A DNA stretch of 64,000 nucleotides from Xenorhabdus sp014467285 (GCF_014467285.1 NZ_NKHR01000005.1:62001-126000), one strand, 5' to 3'; positions 1-8,460 are shown, counted from the first letter of the stretch. Translations and numbers: made by a program. Notes: generated by a model not told the origin, from the letters alone.

Positions 1-149
1 CTCTTTCGAAATTAAAGCCATCCGTGGCTTAGTATCAGTCGCTAAAGCAGTTCAGATAAATCGATACCATACACAGCTAACCACGCTGCGGCAGGCCATG
101 AATATACGGTGCCAAAGCGTTTATCCGGCGCTGTGTCAGGTTTCACGTT

Positions 150-239
150 GTGTTCCCCGTGGGTACGGGGATAAACCGAGTTATAGGTCAGATCCAGATC
201 CCCCCTTTTAGTGTTCCCCGTAGGTGCGGGGATAAACCG
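150..239 (+). CRISPR. One-spacer type I-E CRISPR
   Basis: Two 29-bp repeats (150-178 and 211-239) flank one 32-bp spacer (179-210), the exact 29/32 geometry of type I-E. Each repeat starts GTGTTCCCCGT and ends GGGGATAAACCG, giving the usual ATAAACCG handle on the plus strand. The repeats differ at positions 12 (G/A) and 16 (A/G), which suggests that the second is the degenerate distal repeat. No AT-rich leader, further repeat or cas gene is visible from base 1, so this is an orphan or the tail of a decayed array. Confidence 0.9.
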
Positions 240-277
240 TGTTAATGATTATTTAATCAGCGCATCCAGAAAGTATG

Positions 278-305
278 AGGGGCTTTACCAAAACGTAAAA
301 CCCCT
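278..305 (-). terminator. Weak terminator after the 311-1138 gene
   Basis: Arms AGGGG-C-TTTA and TAAA-A-CCCCT (one mismatch) surround an 8-nt loop just past the minus-strand stop at 311. The U-tract is poor, so efficiency is uncertain. Confidence 0.4.
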
Positions 306-310
306 GTTGC

Positions 311-1138
311 TTACTTCTTCTCGCCTAATATTTCTTTAAGTTCTTGTGCAACCGGTGATGATTCTAGATAGCTTTTCGAATCCTTTCCCGATGCTTTCAT
401 TTTTTGCATGGTAGAGTCCAGACATTTCTTACCAAATTTTTCACATTTCGCAAAATCATTGGTTTCCTCTCCAACTATTTTTGTCAAAAGTATAATTCCC
501 TTTACTTCATCAGGTACGCTTTTATCGCCTTCAAGTGCCTTATTTACATATTGTTTTTGCTTATTAATGAAGTCTTTTTTAGCTACATCAACAGGCATAC
601 AGCTACTCACTGTAGGGGAACCAATAATCACACCATCCCCCTTACAGAAGAAAGTGATTTTTTTATTTTTGTCTAGTTCAATAGCAATATCCCTATACTG
701 CTTTTTGAATCTAACATGAACGGTATTAAACATGTCATTTGTTTTTAATGTAACAACAGGAATATCACCAATGCTTGAGTCAATAGATGACACAACACCA
801 GTAATAACCATATCCTTATCCTTGTATGTCTTATCGCCTCTTGCTTCATTCGCAGCATAATTTTTCTGTAATTCTTTAGCTGTTACAAAAATAACATCAG
901 GCTTAATCAAAGCATCCCCACCACTGAAAGCCACATCAGCATCATCCTCAATAGCAAAGTTGATAAATTCAGCCTCTTTTGCTGTCAAAGAAATTGTTTT
1001 CTTGCTATTAGAAGAGCTGGAAGGTGCAGAAGAAACAGAAATATCTTCCACTGATTTATTTTCATCCTTACCAACAATAAGTCCAATTACGAACAGGACA
1101 ACAAACACTATCCCAACCCATTTCAATACTTTTTTCAT
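311..1138 (-). CDS. Membrane-anchored OB-fold (tRNA_anti-like) protein
   Basis: This 275-residue protein has an N-terminal hydrophobic anchor (about residues 5-22, VGIVFVVLFVIGLIVG) and a Ser/Asn-rich linker (about 30-48). A domain at about 85-185 has the layout of the tRNA_anti-like OB-fold family: a KEL-x-x-x-Y-A-x-N-E-A start, an ITGVVSSIDSSIG strand, then a basic strand and FCKGDGVIIGSP. Two Cys at the end of this domain and two more near 235 could pair outside the cytoplasm. The anchor predicts an exported, inner-membrane-tethered protein. The family has no settled function. It lies downstream of phage tail genes on the same strand and may be prophage cargo. ATG at 1138 is the only credible start. 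Confidence 0.65.
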   Translation of the reverse strand: MKKVLKWVGIVFVVLFVIGLIVGKDENKSVEDISVSSAPSSSSNSKKTISLTAKEAEFINFAIEDDADVAFSGGDALIKPDVIFVTAKELQKNYAANEARGDKTYKDKDMVITGVVSSIDSSIGDIPVVTLKTNDMFNTVHVRFKKQYRDIAIELDKNKKITFFCKGDGVIIGSPTVSSCMPVDVAKKDFINKQKQYVNKALEGDKSVPDEVKGIILLTKIVGEETNDFAKCEKFGKKCLDSTMQKMKASGKDSKSYLESSPVAQELKEILGEKK

Positions 1139-1244
1139 TTAGATGCCTGTTTCCATTAAATTAACCAACTATTTTGATTGCACATTTAAGCACCTAACGT
1201 CAAGTTTTGTTAGTGTTTTTTCATCCAGTTATGGTGCGATTATA

Positions 1245-1262
1245 AAGCCCCGTAAGGGGCTT
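1245..1262 (-). terminator. Hairpin after the 1272-1616 gene
   Basis: A perfect stem AAGCCCC (1245-1251) / GGGGCTT (1256-1262) with loop GTAA lies 9 bp past the minus-strand stop. The minus strand continues into TATAATCG, so the U-tract is modest. Confidence 0.55.
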
Positions 1263-1271
1263 ATCTTGCAA

Positions 1272-1616
1272 TTAACCCGCTGTTGCAGTTTGTTTTTTGC
1301 TTGCTCTTTTCTTTAAAATCATTGAGGCGAGAACTGCCAATACAAAAAGAACGACATGGAAGCCAACATAGAACCAATAAAGCCCTACACCATCTTCGCC
1401 ATTACTGTGCATTGTAGCAGCGGTAGCCATAATACTTGGCGATAAAAAGGCTGTAGCAATGACGTTAATACCAAATGTCACACCGGATAATGTTGGACTC
1501 TTATAAAATGTGATAAGAGCAAGAACACTACAGAACATAGCGATGAATACACCACCAACAGGAATAAAAACAGACAGAGCAGAAAATATAAGAGCAATAA
1601 TAGCTAATGCTTTCAT
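1272..1616 (-). CDS. Small hypothetical membrane protein
   Basis: This 114-residue protein is almost all hydrophobic, with about four membrane segments: residues 2-22, 24-42, 46-66 and 82-102. A basic tail (KKRASKKQ) would lie in the cytoplasm. I do not recognise the family. It follows the tape-measure remnant on the same strand and has its own hairpin, so it may be prophage cargo or a flanking host gene. ATG at 1616 is preceded on the minus strand by AGGGATGTTTAAGA, a usable ribosome site. Confidence 0.55.
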   Translation of the reverse strand: MKALAIIALIFSALSVFIPVGGVFIAMFCSVLALITFYKSPTLSGVTFGINVIATAFLSPSIMATAATMHSNGEDGVGLYWFYVGFHVVLFVLAVLASMILKKRASKKQTATAG

Positions 1617-1843
1617 TCTTAAACATCCCTAATTAAGGCGCCAAGATGTTCAGAAGCCTACCACATGAAAGGCTGGGTTGATTTCCCGTGAGGGTATTAT
1701 ATTCACCACCATCTCGGCATTGTTAAATTTAAGTTTTACTTGCATTCGCTTTATTTAAGCGATTTATTTGTGGTCGCGGTTCTGACACCAATAAGAATAA
1801 TATTTCCTTATTTTATTCTTGTCAAAACACATGCAATTAATCA

Positions 1844-3280
1844 CTAACGGGATAAGGTACTTACTAACGCATAATTCGTGCGTTTAAGCTCCCTTCCGAT
1901 ACCATCAGCCGCATACTGACCTGCCCTCTCTGGTGAAGGCGCAGTGATATGTTGCTCAACTTTTATATCCCCTTGCCTAATTGTTGTCTGATTACTACTG
2001 TTAGCTATTGAATAAGCAGTAGATTGACCGATCATGGAGCCATCACCAGCATTAACGGTGGCGGCAATTTGCTCTAATTGAGCAATCTCAGCATCAGAAT
2101 TAAACTTAAAGAAATTCTTTACCGCATTAATCTTAGCAACAACTTTGTTGTAATACTCCATCACCCAATCCAGAGCCTCTTTAAACGGCTTCTTAATCAA
2201 CTCCTTCACCTCAGAGAACCGTCTGCCGATATCATCAATAAACTTACTCACGTCTTTCTCGTTCAGTCCGAACAGACTCAGGATGAATTTAAACGCTTCC
2301 CTGAACGGGGTAGTCAGCAAGTCCCAAATCAGGTCAAAGATTTTGCCGAGCTTCTGTGTCCAGGTGGTCGAATCATCGGTGAATATGTCGTACAGGCCGG
2401 TAACTAGTTTTATAGCGGCTCGGAAAGGATAAGTGAGCCAGTTCCAGATGGTGCTGAATATCTCGCTCAGCGTATCAACGAACCGGTTTGCATCGCGCTC
2501 ACTCACACCAAACTGCCGGAGGATATACCGGAATCCCTCCCTGAACAGCCGCTTAATCTCCTGCCATGTTTTGGCTATCGCTTTCCAGAGTCCACCGAAG
2601 GCTGATTCACCCGTTGTGATCCACTGATACAGGTCATACAGCACATAGATAAGCCCGGCAATCAGCGCAACTACTAGTCCGATGGGATTCATCAATAACG
2701 CCCGTCCCAGCCAGATAAAGGCTTTCCCTGCGGTTAGGGCGTATTTGGCGACTGCGGTCAGCGGTGAGAACAACCACTTAAGTGCTTTAGCGAATCCGCC
2801 GACGCCTTTTGTGACTGCCAAGAACATATTGGTGCTGAACATCACCCCCAGCATACCGCTGAGCAACTTAATGGAGGTTTTCATTTCACCAGAGAGACTG
2901 TCCCACCATGATTTAACGTCCTTAATCCACTTGATGCAGGATCCCCAGAAATCACCGAACAGGGAATCGCCACCGTCAAGGTAGACCATCAGGTCATCCA
3001 ATAACAGAAGCAGGCCTGCAATAGCCGCAATCACCCATGTGACAGGGTTGGTAATAAAAGCCATGATCATACCGCGCTTCACTATTGCCAATACGCCTGC
3101 CAGTACCAGTAAGGCATTTTTCCAGCCAATTGTACCTGAGATGACTTTATCAACCGCCCTCACTGAGTTAGTGATAACCTGAATGACTTTGCCACCTGCT
3201 TGAATAACTTTAGTTAGCCCCTTGGTGATCAGCTCCTTATTTGAGGCTATGCAACGCCTCGGAGGGGAGTTCTTTTTCAA
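1844..3280 (-). pseudogene. Phage tape-measure protein, C-terminal fragment
   Basis: The frame encodes 478 residues of tail tape-measure character. Long amphipathic helices alternate with hydrophobic stretches (about 75-97, 165-215), and the segments WLTYPFRAAIKLVTGLYDIF and DLLTTPFREAFKFILSLFGL repeat one pattern. The C-terminus (VEQHITAPSPERAGQYAADG) is also typical of tape-measure proteins. The first 14 codons (MKKNSPPRRCIASN) are only a shifted reading of the upstream DUF3383 gene, so true tape-measure sequence starts near 3235. The N-terminal portion, usually several hundred residues, is gone. I infer one deletion that fused the sheath-like gene to the tape-measure gene, so the product is probably non-functional. 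Confidence 0.8.
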
Positions 3281-3938
3281 CAGTCACCGCAGCTTTGCCG
3301 ACCATAATCGATGCCTGCCCGTCTTCCAGTTTCAGCATATTGCCGACATAGGTTCCGGCATTTGACTGAGTGACATAGCCGAGTTTGGTCGCTGGATTGA
3401 CTCCTGCTGCCTGCGCCTGAATGATGACCCGATGCCCGGTGGCATCCCAGATAACAGACAGGTTACTGTTTTCAGGCAGGCCTTTTTGTATAACGCCTGC
3501 GACATCAGAAAAATCAATCGCCTGACTGAAATTCAGAGCGGAAAGTAGCACATCTTTACCACCAGCATTCAGTGTCATTGATCCGTCAGTGACAGTCTTG
3601 AATGCGTTAATACCCGCAGAGAGGGTGGAACCCCTCAACGCATTGGCGGTCGCGGGGATTTCCTGCTTTGTCTTCGCCCAACGACCGATGACGGCGCGTT
3701 TTGGCTGAGGGCGCACAGAAAACAGCGATTGCGCCGCTTTGTATGCCTCTGATTTCGTCCCGAACAGGTTAGCCACATCCTGCGCACCGGACACAATAAT
3801 GTAACGTGTCGTGTCATCCGTGAACACACTTCCGATTTCAGGCGTGAAAATGGCGACCATGCTCAAATCACGGCGCTGTGCCGCCATTGCCTGTGGCATG
3901 ATCTGAGCATTGACCACCTCTTTAATAGATAAGCTCAT
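3237..3938 (-). pseudogene. DUF3383 tail sheath-like protein, truncated
   Basis: The 233-residue frame opens MSLSIKEVVNAQIMPQ, the N-terminal pattern of DUF3383 proteins from contractile-tailed phages, and continues through IIVSGAQDVANLFGTKSEAY and RPQPKRAVIGRW. The family is usually about twice this length. Here the frame breaks off at KELPSEALHSLK where tape-measure coding begins in another frame, so the C-terminal half, and presumably the tube and chaperone genes that normally follow, are missing. It starts 2 bp after the next upstream tail gene, as in an intact morphogenesis operon. DUF3383 identity is from remembered sequence pattern. Confidence 0.8.
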
Positions 3939-3940
3939 TG

Positions 3941-4438
3941 CTAATCCTCATAGAGAGTAATATCGACCGTTCTCGCCTGATTTATTGGCGTTTCTATTCG
4001 GTGGATATGAGAGAGAGTTAAATCGATTTGCGCCCGCTGCTCTTTACCACCCGCAATAGCGGTAGGCAGGTTTCGAATCTGGGATTTCCTGACCAGTCCA
4101 ACCCCGATACGGGTCAGCAGGGATTGCGCGTAGCTGGTTCTCAGAACAGTGGCGAGTTTTTCAATAATGAGATATGAGTTCTTGCCGAAAGCGTTGACAG
4201 AAATAAGCGTCTCACGGGTGACGGTGATAATTTCGACTTCACGTTTGGCATCGAACTTGTATTCTTCGCCTATCAGTTCCGATGTCACCCGATTGACCGT
4301 AATAAAATGGCCCATATCAGAGACATCAGTTTCACCATCACCATCCAGTACTGGCAACTCCTTACGTGATTTCAAAACCGTCGCTATCGTCTGTCTGACT
4401 GCCCTCATATCGAGTTGCGAGAGAGTCGTAGTATCCAT
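3941..4438 (-). CDS. Phage neck/tail terminator-like protein (LIC_12616-like)
   Basis: The protein of 165 residues (MDTTTLSQLDMRAVRQTIAT...) has an N-terminal helix, a central strand-rich part (FITVNRVTSELIGEEYKFDA) and a VDITLYED C-terminus. This resembles small tail-completion proteins annotated as LIC_12616 or gp12-like and encoded just upstream of DUF3383 genes. I chose ATG at 4438, which has TTGGA six bases upstream; ATG at 4444 or 4483 would add residues that do not fit. It overlaps the upstream gene by 77 bp and ends 2 bp before the DUF3383 start. It looks intact but lies in a broken tail operon. Confidence 0.6.
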   Translation of the reverse strand: MDTTTLSQLDMRAVRQTIATVLKSRKELPVLDGDGETDVSDMGHFITVNRVTSELIGEEYKFDAKREVEIITVTRETLISVNAFGKNSYLIIEKLATVLRTSYAQSLLTRIGVGLVRKSQIRNLPTAIAGGKEQRAQIDLTLSHIHRIETPINQARTVDITLYED

Positions 4439-4697
4439 AGTCATTCCAACGTGCGTTACTGACGATGCGCCAGCGGTAGCCATTCCAGAAAAGCAGGTCT
4501 TTCACTTTCACTTCTTCCTGAGTCAACACCTTGACGGTTGGGTTATAGCGATCCCCTTCCGGCAGAATTTTCAGGTCATCCTCTCCGGCTGGGAAAACGA
4601 TACAGACCAGTTTTCGGCTATTACCATCAGGCGATGTGAATTCCTGTTCCTGCCGGAAGAACTCGTCATCGAAGATTTCGTCAACGAAACTATCCAT
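4362..4697 (-). CDS. Phage head-tail joining-type protein
   Basis: This acidic 111-residue protein (MDSFVDEIFDDEFF...) is rich in strands (KLVCIVFPAGEDDLKILPEG, DLLFWNGYRWRIVSNARW). Size and position directly upstream of the tail terminator-like gene fit a head-tail adaptor or connector, but I do not recognise a named family. ATG at 4697 is preferred because GAGG lies nine bases upstream; the in-frame ATG at 4712 lies before that site. The 3' end overlaps the next gene by 77 bp, which is long for phage genes and may mean that one boundary has drifted. Confidence 0.5.
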   Translation of the reverse strand: MDSFVDEIFDDEFFRQEQEFTSPDGNSRKLVCIVFPAGEDDLKILPEGDRYNPTVKVLTQEEVKVKDLLFWNGYRWRIVSNARWNDYGYYDSLATRYEGSQTDDSDGFEIT

Positions 4698-4791
4698 CTT
4701 CGCGTACCTCATAGGTTATTGACTGGAGAAGTTGCGATGTATTTTGGGATAAATATTTCATATCACTACCAGAAACTATAATTACGGAGAA

Positions 4792-5160
4792 ATGGGGATG
4801 AGAAATGATGTGATTGAATTGGCGCGGGAAATGAAAAAACGCAGTGAAGCGGTATTGTTAGCAGAAAGTGAATTCATGAAATCAAATGATACTGAGGTTA
4901 TAAAAAGATATTTCAGAGAAGTTAATAACCTTGATTTAATGATATATCCTAAAAATATAATACAACTTTGCGATGCAGTAGAAAAGCTCGCTGAATATGA
5001 AAATATGGAGCCTGTGGCTTGGGGGCGTAATACTGGAATGAGTCGCACTCTGGAATCAACAACAAAATCAGAGAGAGTATCACAATGGCGAGAATTCAAT
5101 GAAGCTCACCCCGATATTGCTGACGATATATTCCCTCTCTACCGTCACCTCAACAAATAG
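4792..5160 (+). CDS. Ea22/early-region-like phage protein
   Basis: This 122-residue hydrophilic protein has a central stretch (NIIQLCDAVEKLAEYENMEP) that recalls Ea22-like early proteins of lambdoid and P2-like phages. The C-terminal half is variable and rich in Ser, Glu and Arg. It lies on the strand opposite the tail genes, as expected for an early or regulatory prophage block, and is followed 11 bp later by a TraR-like start. GGAG precedes ATG 4792; ATG 4798 is an alternative. No catalytic motif is visible. Confidence 0.5.
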   Translation: MGMRNDVIELAREMKKRSEAVLLAESEFMKSNDTEVIKRYFREVNNLDLMIYPKNIIQLCDAVEKLAEYENMEPVAWGRNTGMSRTLESTTKSERVSQWREFNEAHPDIADDIFPLYRHLNK

Positions 5161-5171
5161 CGAGAAATAAC

Positions 5172-5393
5172 ATGGATATTATCGACGCAGCGAATGAATT
5201 AAATGAGCTGAATATATCTACTTCGTTATTTAAGATAACGAACCCCTTTTCTCTAAGAGTTGCATCAGGATGGTTACGGCTTTTCGCATGCCTATCAACC
5301 GCGTCCTTGACCGAACTTTTAACATATTCCGGTGTTGGTACTACGACTAAATCACAATCTTCTGAGATAGGTGTGTCAGGCTTTTTATCTTGA
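5172..5393 (+). pseudogene. TraR/DksA-like zinc-finger gene, 5' stub
   Basis: The first 15-19 codons read MDIIDAANELNELNISTSL, close to the N-terminus of phage TraR/DksA-type proteins (MADIID-x-A-x-x-x-x-E-L...). The CxxC zinc-finger half expected by about residue 35 is absent. After about residue 16 the sequence becomes the antisense of a tail-fibre gene, so the rest of the 73-codon frame is not meaningful. It is an 11-bp neighbour of the early gene before it. I infer a recombination that joined the early region to a tail-fibre gene and removed everything between. Confidence 0.5.
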
Positions 5394-5401
5394 ATATTCA
5401 T
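5216..5401 (-). pseudogene. Phage tail-fibre gene, 5' stub
   Basis: From ATG 5401 (AGGG eight bases upstream) the frame gives MNIQDKKPDTPISEDCDLVV and then HAKSRNHPDATLREKGFV followed by LNNEVD. The second part is the hallmark of the phage tail-fibre repeat (ATLxxKGFVxLSNxV). After about 62 codons the frame enters antisense TraR-like sequence and stops at 5150. Only the tail-attachment start of the fibre survives; receptor-binding parts are lost. It lies upstream of the tail genes on the same strand, unlike a normal order in which fibres come last, so the region is rearranged. Confidence 0.65.
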
Positions 5402-5962
5402 AGTTTATTCCCTCATTTAATCAACAATACACATTGCTAAATAATATGAAGGCGGTGGGGTACTTCTCCGCCTGTGAACATTAATAAATTGGTTCATCAA
5501 TACTGGAGAGTACGGCTTGACTAAATTCAATTGGTTAATAGCTTGGTGAGTTGCATGTTTTGTTGGCAGGATGACATAAAATAATAGATAACGAATTAAT
5601 AAAATTTGATAAAACTTGACCGAGTAAAGATTACATCAATGATGCACACTTCTCTGAGGATGGCGGGGTTATTGCACTCAGATACTACTAACCAACCAAT
5701 ATGAGTTATATTTTCTTTTTAATAATAAGGAAAAATGACTACATTCTCTACTGATGAAAAGCCTCCCTGAAATACCATTAAAATATTAATAATAAAAATA
5801 ACAGACGTGACTATTCGCTGTCTTTTTATCACTCATATTACAAAATAATTCATTCACCATATAAATAAATCCAAGAATAGAATTCATATTAATTATACAA
5901 AGCAAACACTCACAATTAACCTTCATCATCCAACCTCAAACCAATAGTATAAATACATACAA

Positions 5963-5978
5963 ATGTACTTTTGTACAG
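5963..5978 (+). promoter_or_regulatory. LexA-like dyad
   Basis: ATGT-ACTTTTGT-ACAG matches the SOS box CTGT-N8-ACAG at 7 of 8 half-site bases. An overlapping TACAAA/TTTGTA dyad adds symmetry. No SOS gene follows closely; it may be a leftover of the prophage. Confidence 0.3.
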
Positions 5979-6023
5979 TCAATTATTCATGAAAAAACAG
6001 TAAAACATAGAGATAAAAATCGG

Positions 6024-6086
6024 ATGGGAAGTGGAGGTTTTCTTAATAATATTTATAGTGAAATGATAGATGTAGCAGTATTGTAA
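6024..6086 (+). CDS. Possible 20-residue peptide
   Basis: An ATG-TAA frame encodes MGSGGFLNNIYSEMIDVAVL with a weak AGAG about ten bases upstream. It is not obviously random in composition, but length alone gives no support, and no family is recognised. It ends 71 bp before apeA. Confidence 0.15.
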   Translation: MGSGGFLNNIYSEMIDVAVL

Positions 6087-6157
6087 GAATTTATTTAAGA
6101 TATTCTACGCAAAGTAATTATGTCACAAGCTATATTGCCTCATCTAACAAGAGAAAA

Positions 6158-6550
6158 ATGATGAAAACTTTACATAAACTGTTAATCAGTCTGGCTTGCA
6201 TCGTCACGCTCGCAGGTTGTGCACGGAATGCGCCAATATTAACGCCTCAAACTACTATCGCGACACATAACTCCCTGCCTTCCGTGAAAAAAGCTATTTT
6301 GGAAGCAGGTAAAAAACGCAGATGGGTCATGACTGAAGTTTCTCCGGGTGTTATTGATGGTTTCCTGAAAAATCGCAAACATGACGTTCAAATACGCATC
6401 AATTATACCGCTAAAAACTACTCTATTAATTATGTCACCAGCCATGAATTGAGAGAAAGTAACGGCAAAATTCACCGCAATTACAATCGTTGGGTCAATA
6501 ACCTGGATAAAGATATTCAGTCAAATTTAGCCCTGCTGGCTAATCAATAA
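6158..6550 (+). CDS. apeA: Lipoprotein at head of aryl polyene locus
   Basis: This 130-residue protein has a lipoprotein signal (MMKTLHKLLISLACIVTLAGC; lipobox LAGC, Cys 21) and a short mixed alpha/beta domain with RRWVMTEVSPGVIDGFL and IRINYTAKNYSINYV. Residue after Cys is Ala, so outer-membrane sorting is expected. It lies about 100 bp before the methyltransferase gene. The name apeA is inferred: the next 17 genes match apeB to apeR in order, so this lipoprotein takes the first place. ATG 6161 is an equally good start. Its role in pigment placement is unknown; it could also be an independent gene with its own promoter. Confidence 0.6.
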   Translation: MMKTLHKLLISLACIVTLAGCARNAPILTPQTTIATHNSLPSVKKAILEAGKKRRWVMTEVSPGVIDGFLKNRKHDVQIRINYTAKNYSINYVTSHELRESNGKIHRNYNRWVNNLDKDIQSNLALLANQ

Positions 6551-6652
6551 CATCATCTTAGAGCCTACTTCAATAGGTAAAAATTCCTGATGAGATAGGC
6601 TTTAATCTTTAAATATATTTTCTGGCTATAGACATATCGGATATTGGGATAT

Positions 6653-7726
6653 ATGACTGCACCCTACAATTATGATAAAGACGAATTCAGTGCTCTGGAA
6701 GCGATTACTGAAGCTCAGCGCATTGCTTTTGCTCCCATGCTATTTCAAACTGCAATCGGATTGCGCGATTGTGGAATTTTATCTTTCCTGGATAAAAATC
6801 ATAAGAATGGTGCAACTAAAGATGAAATTTGTAGCAATTCAGAATTAGACAGCTACGGCGTGGGTATTTTGCTGGATATGGGATTGAGCGGTAAAATTAT
6901 CATCAAACAAGAGGATCGTTATTTTCTCAGTAAAATCGGCCACTATTTGCTGCATGATAAGATGACCCGCGTCAATATGGATTTTACCCAAGACGTTTGT
7001 TATCAGGGGTTATTTCATCTAAAAGAATCGCTTATGAAAAATAAGCCTGCCGGGTTAAAAGTATTCGGTGAATGGCCAACCATTTATCCTGCCCTTAGCC
7101 AATTGCCTGAACCTGCAAAAACGAGCTGGTTTTCATTCGATCATTTTTATTCTGATTCCGCCTTTAGCGCAGCCTTGAAAGCCATTTTCTCCATGAATCC
7201 TAAAGTGATTTATGATGTCGGTGGCAATACAGGAAAATGGGCATTGCGCTGCTGCCGATATGACAGTAAAGTCAGCGTCACTATTCTGGATTTACCCCAG
7301 CAAATAAAACTGGCTGAAGAAAATATACGCAGCCAAGGTATGGCTGACCGTATTTTCGGCTATCCTGTTGACATGTTATCGGATAACGATTTACCCACAG
7401 AAGCAGATATCTGGTGGATGAGCCAATTCTTGGATTGTTTTTCCGAAACACAAATTATAGGCATCTTACGCAAGATCTCAGCAGCAATGAAACCTGATGC
7501 ACGAATTTGCATTATGGAGCTGTTCTGGGACTGCCAGCCTTTTGAAGCAGCGGCTTATAGTCTTAATGCGACCTCGCTTTATTTTACTTGTATGGCAAAT
7601 GGCAATAGCCGTTTTTACAGTATTGATGACTTTACCCAATTCCTGAATAAAGCAGGGTTGGTGATAGAAAGCCAAATTGATCAGTTAGGGCTTGGACACA
7701 CATTACTGATCTGCAAAAAGCAGTAA
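6653..7726 (+). CDS. apeB: SAM-dependent methyltransferase of aryl polyene pathway
   Basis: This 357-residue protein has an N-terminal winged-helix/dimerisation part (about 15-110) and a class I methyltransferase fold. The SAM loop is seen in VIYDVGGNTGKWALRC (motif I), then an acidic strand end (VTILDLPQ) and MKPDARICIMELF. It resembles plant-type O-methyltransferases but is named by locus position. It is thought to modify the aryl head group; whether it makes the ring C-methyl or an O-methyl cannot be read from sequence. I chose ATG 6653, with GGG seven bases upstream, over the TTG at 6644. It is followed 13 bp later by apeC. Confidence 0.8.
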   Translation: MTAPYNYDKDEFSALEAITEAQRIAFAPMLFQTAIGLRDCGILSFLDKNHKNGATKDEICSNSELDSYGVGILLDMGLSGKIIIKQEDRYFLSKIGHYLLHDKMTRVNMDFTQDVCYQGLFHLKESLMKNKPAGLKVFGEWPTIYPALSQLPEPAKTSWFSFDHFYSDSAFSAALKAIFSMNPKVIYDVGGNTGKWALRCCRYDSKVSVTILDLPQQIKLAEENIRSQGMADRIFGYPVDMLSDNDLPTEADIWWMSQFLDCFSETQIIGILRKISAAMKPDARICIMELFWDCQPFEAAAYSLNATSLYFTCMANGNSRFYSIDDFTQFLNKAGLVIESQIDQLGLGHTLLICKKQ

Positions 7727-7739
7727 CGAACGGTATTTC

Positions 7740-8459
7740 ATGAAATTGACATTGGATATTACAGATTGGCAAGCCATCGCACCGGGTCTTTCCATGGCTG
7801 AAGAATGGAAAGAGTGGTCTGCGACAACACCTGCCGTTATTGATGGTTCATGCCGATCAGCAAAATGCACCCAGTTACCCATGATGACAGCGCGTCGTCT
7901 CAGTTCAGGTAGCCGCCTTGCCGTCGATTGTGGCTTGAGTATTCTGCGTCGCAATCAAGTCGATGCTATTGTTTATAGCAGTCGTCATGGTGAGCTGGAA
8001 CGCAATTACCAGATATTGCAGAATCTGGCACAGGCAGAGAGCATTTCGCCAACCAATTTTGCCATGTCAGTTCATAACTCTTCAGTCGGCAATCTGACCA
8101 TTGTGGCTAAAGCGCCTCTGGTTTCCTCTTCCATTTCGGCAGGCATTGACAGTTTTCAGCAAGGTCTGTTTGAAGCCCTGACACTGCTCCACGCGGGTCA
8201 GCGTAAAATCCTGCTCGTTGATTTTGATGGTGAGATCCCCGGCTTTTATCACAATGTCATTGATGCCAATACCCCAACCTATCCGTTTGCGGTAGCGCTG
8301 CTATTGGAGCAGGGTACTGGCCTGTGCTGTACAAAACAGTCTTCCCCGGAAACCGAGCCTAATCTTCCCCAAAGCTTACAGTTTCTTCATGGCTGGCTGC
8401 GGGGTGAGCAAAATTTCATGGTTACTGGGGATCGTTGCCAATGGAATTGGAACCGATAA
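7740..8459 (+). CDS. apeC: Ketosynthase-like chain-length factor partner
   Basis: This 239-residue protein matches only the N-terminal thiolase-fold half of a ketosynthase (N-terminal-like domain family). Where a ketosynthase has its catalytic Cys, this protein reads MSVHNSSVGNLTI with Ser and no Cys, and the His-containing C-terminal half is absent. In published aryl polyene systems this subunit pairs with the ketosynthase ApeO as a non-catalytic, chain-length-setting partner. The gene lies 13 bp after apeB and ends one base before the apeD start, so translation is coupled. The short length is normal for this subunit, not a truncation. Confidence 0.85.
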   Translation: MKLTLDITDWQAIAPGLSMAEEWKEWSATTPAVIDGSCRSAKCTQLPMMTARRLSSGSRLAVDCGLSILRRNQVDAIVYSSRHGELERNYQILQNLAQAESISPTNFAMSVHNSSVGNLTIVAKAPLVSSSISAGIDSFQQGLFEALTLLHAGQRKILLVDFDGEIPGFYHNVIDANTPTYPFAVALLLEQGTGLCCTKQSSPETEPNLPQSLQFLHGWLRGEQNFMVTGDRCQWNWNR

Positions 8460-8460
8460 G

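Larger units (their letters stand above)
5402..6157. other. AT-rich spacer between prophage remnant and ape operon
   Basis: These 756 bp are very AT-rich and I see no convincing long gene. They hold an imperfect GGCGG/CCGCC hairpin near 5450-5473, a LexA-like dyad at 5963-5978 and a possible 20-codon frame at 6024. The apeA promoter must lie toward the right end. I could not pick a confident -35/-10 pair. Confidence 0.5.

Noticed and set aside
404..719. Two overlapping plus-strand frames of 90 and 103 codons
   Set aside because: They are antisense to the OB-fold membrane protein, with poor composition and no ribosome site.
4149..4781. 210-codon plus-strand frame over phage genes
   Set aside because: It lies antisense to two overlapping tail genes that match phage patterns; its protein has no recognisable domain.
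4782..5099. 105-codon minus frame opposite the early phage gene
   Set aside because: Ser/Phe-rich antisense translation; the plus frame has a ribosome site and Ea22-like sequence.
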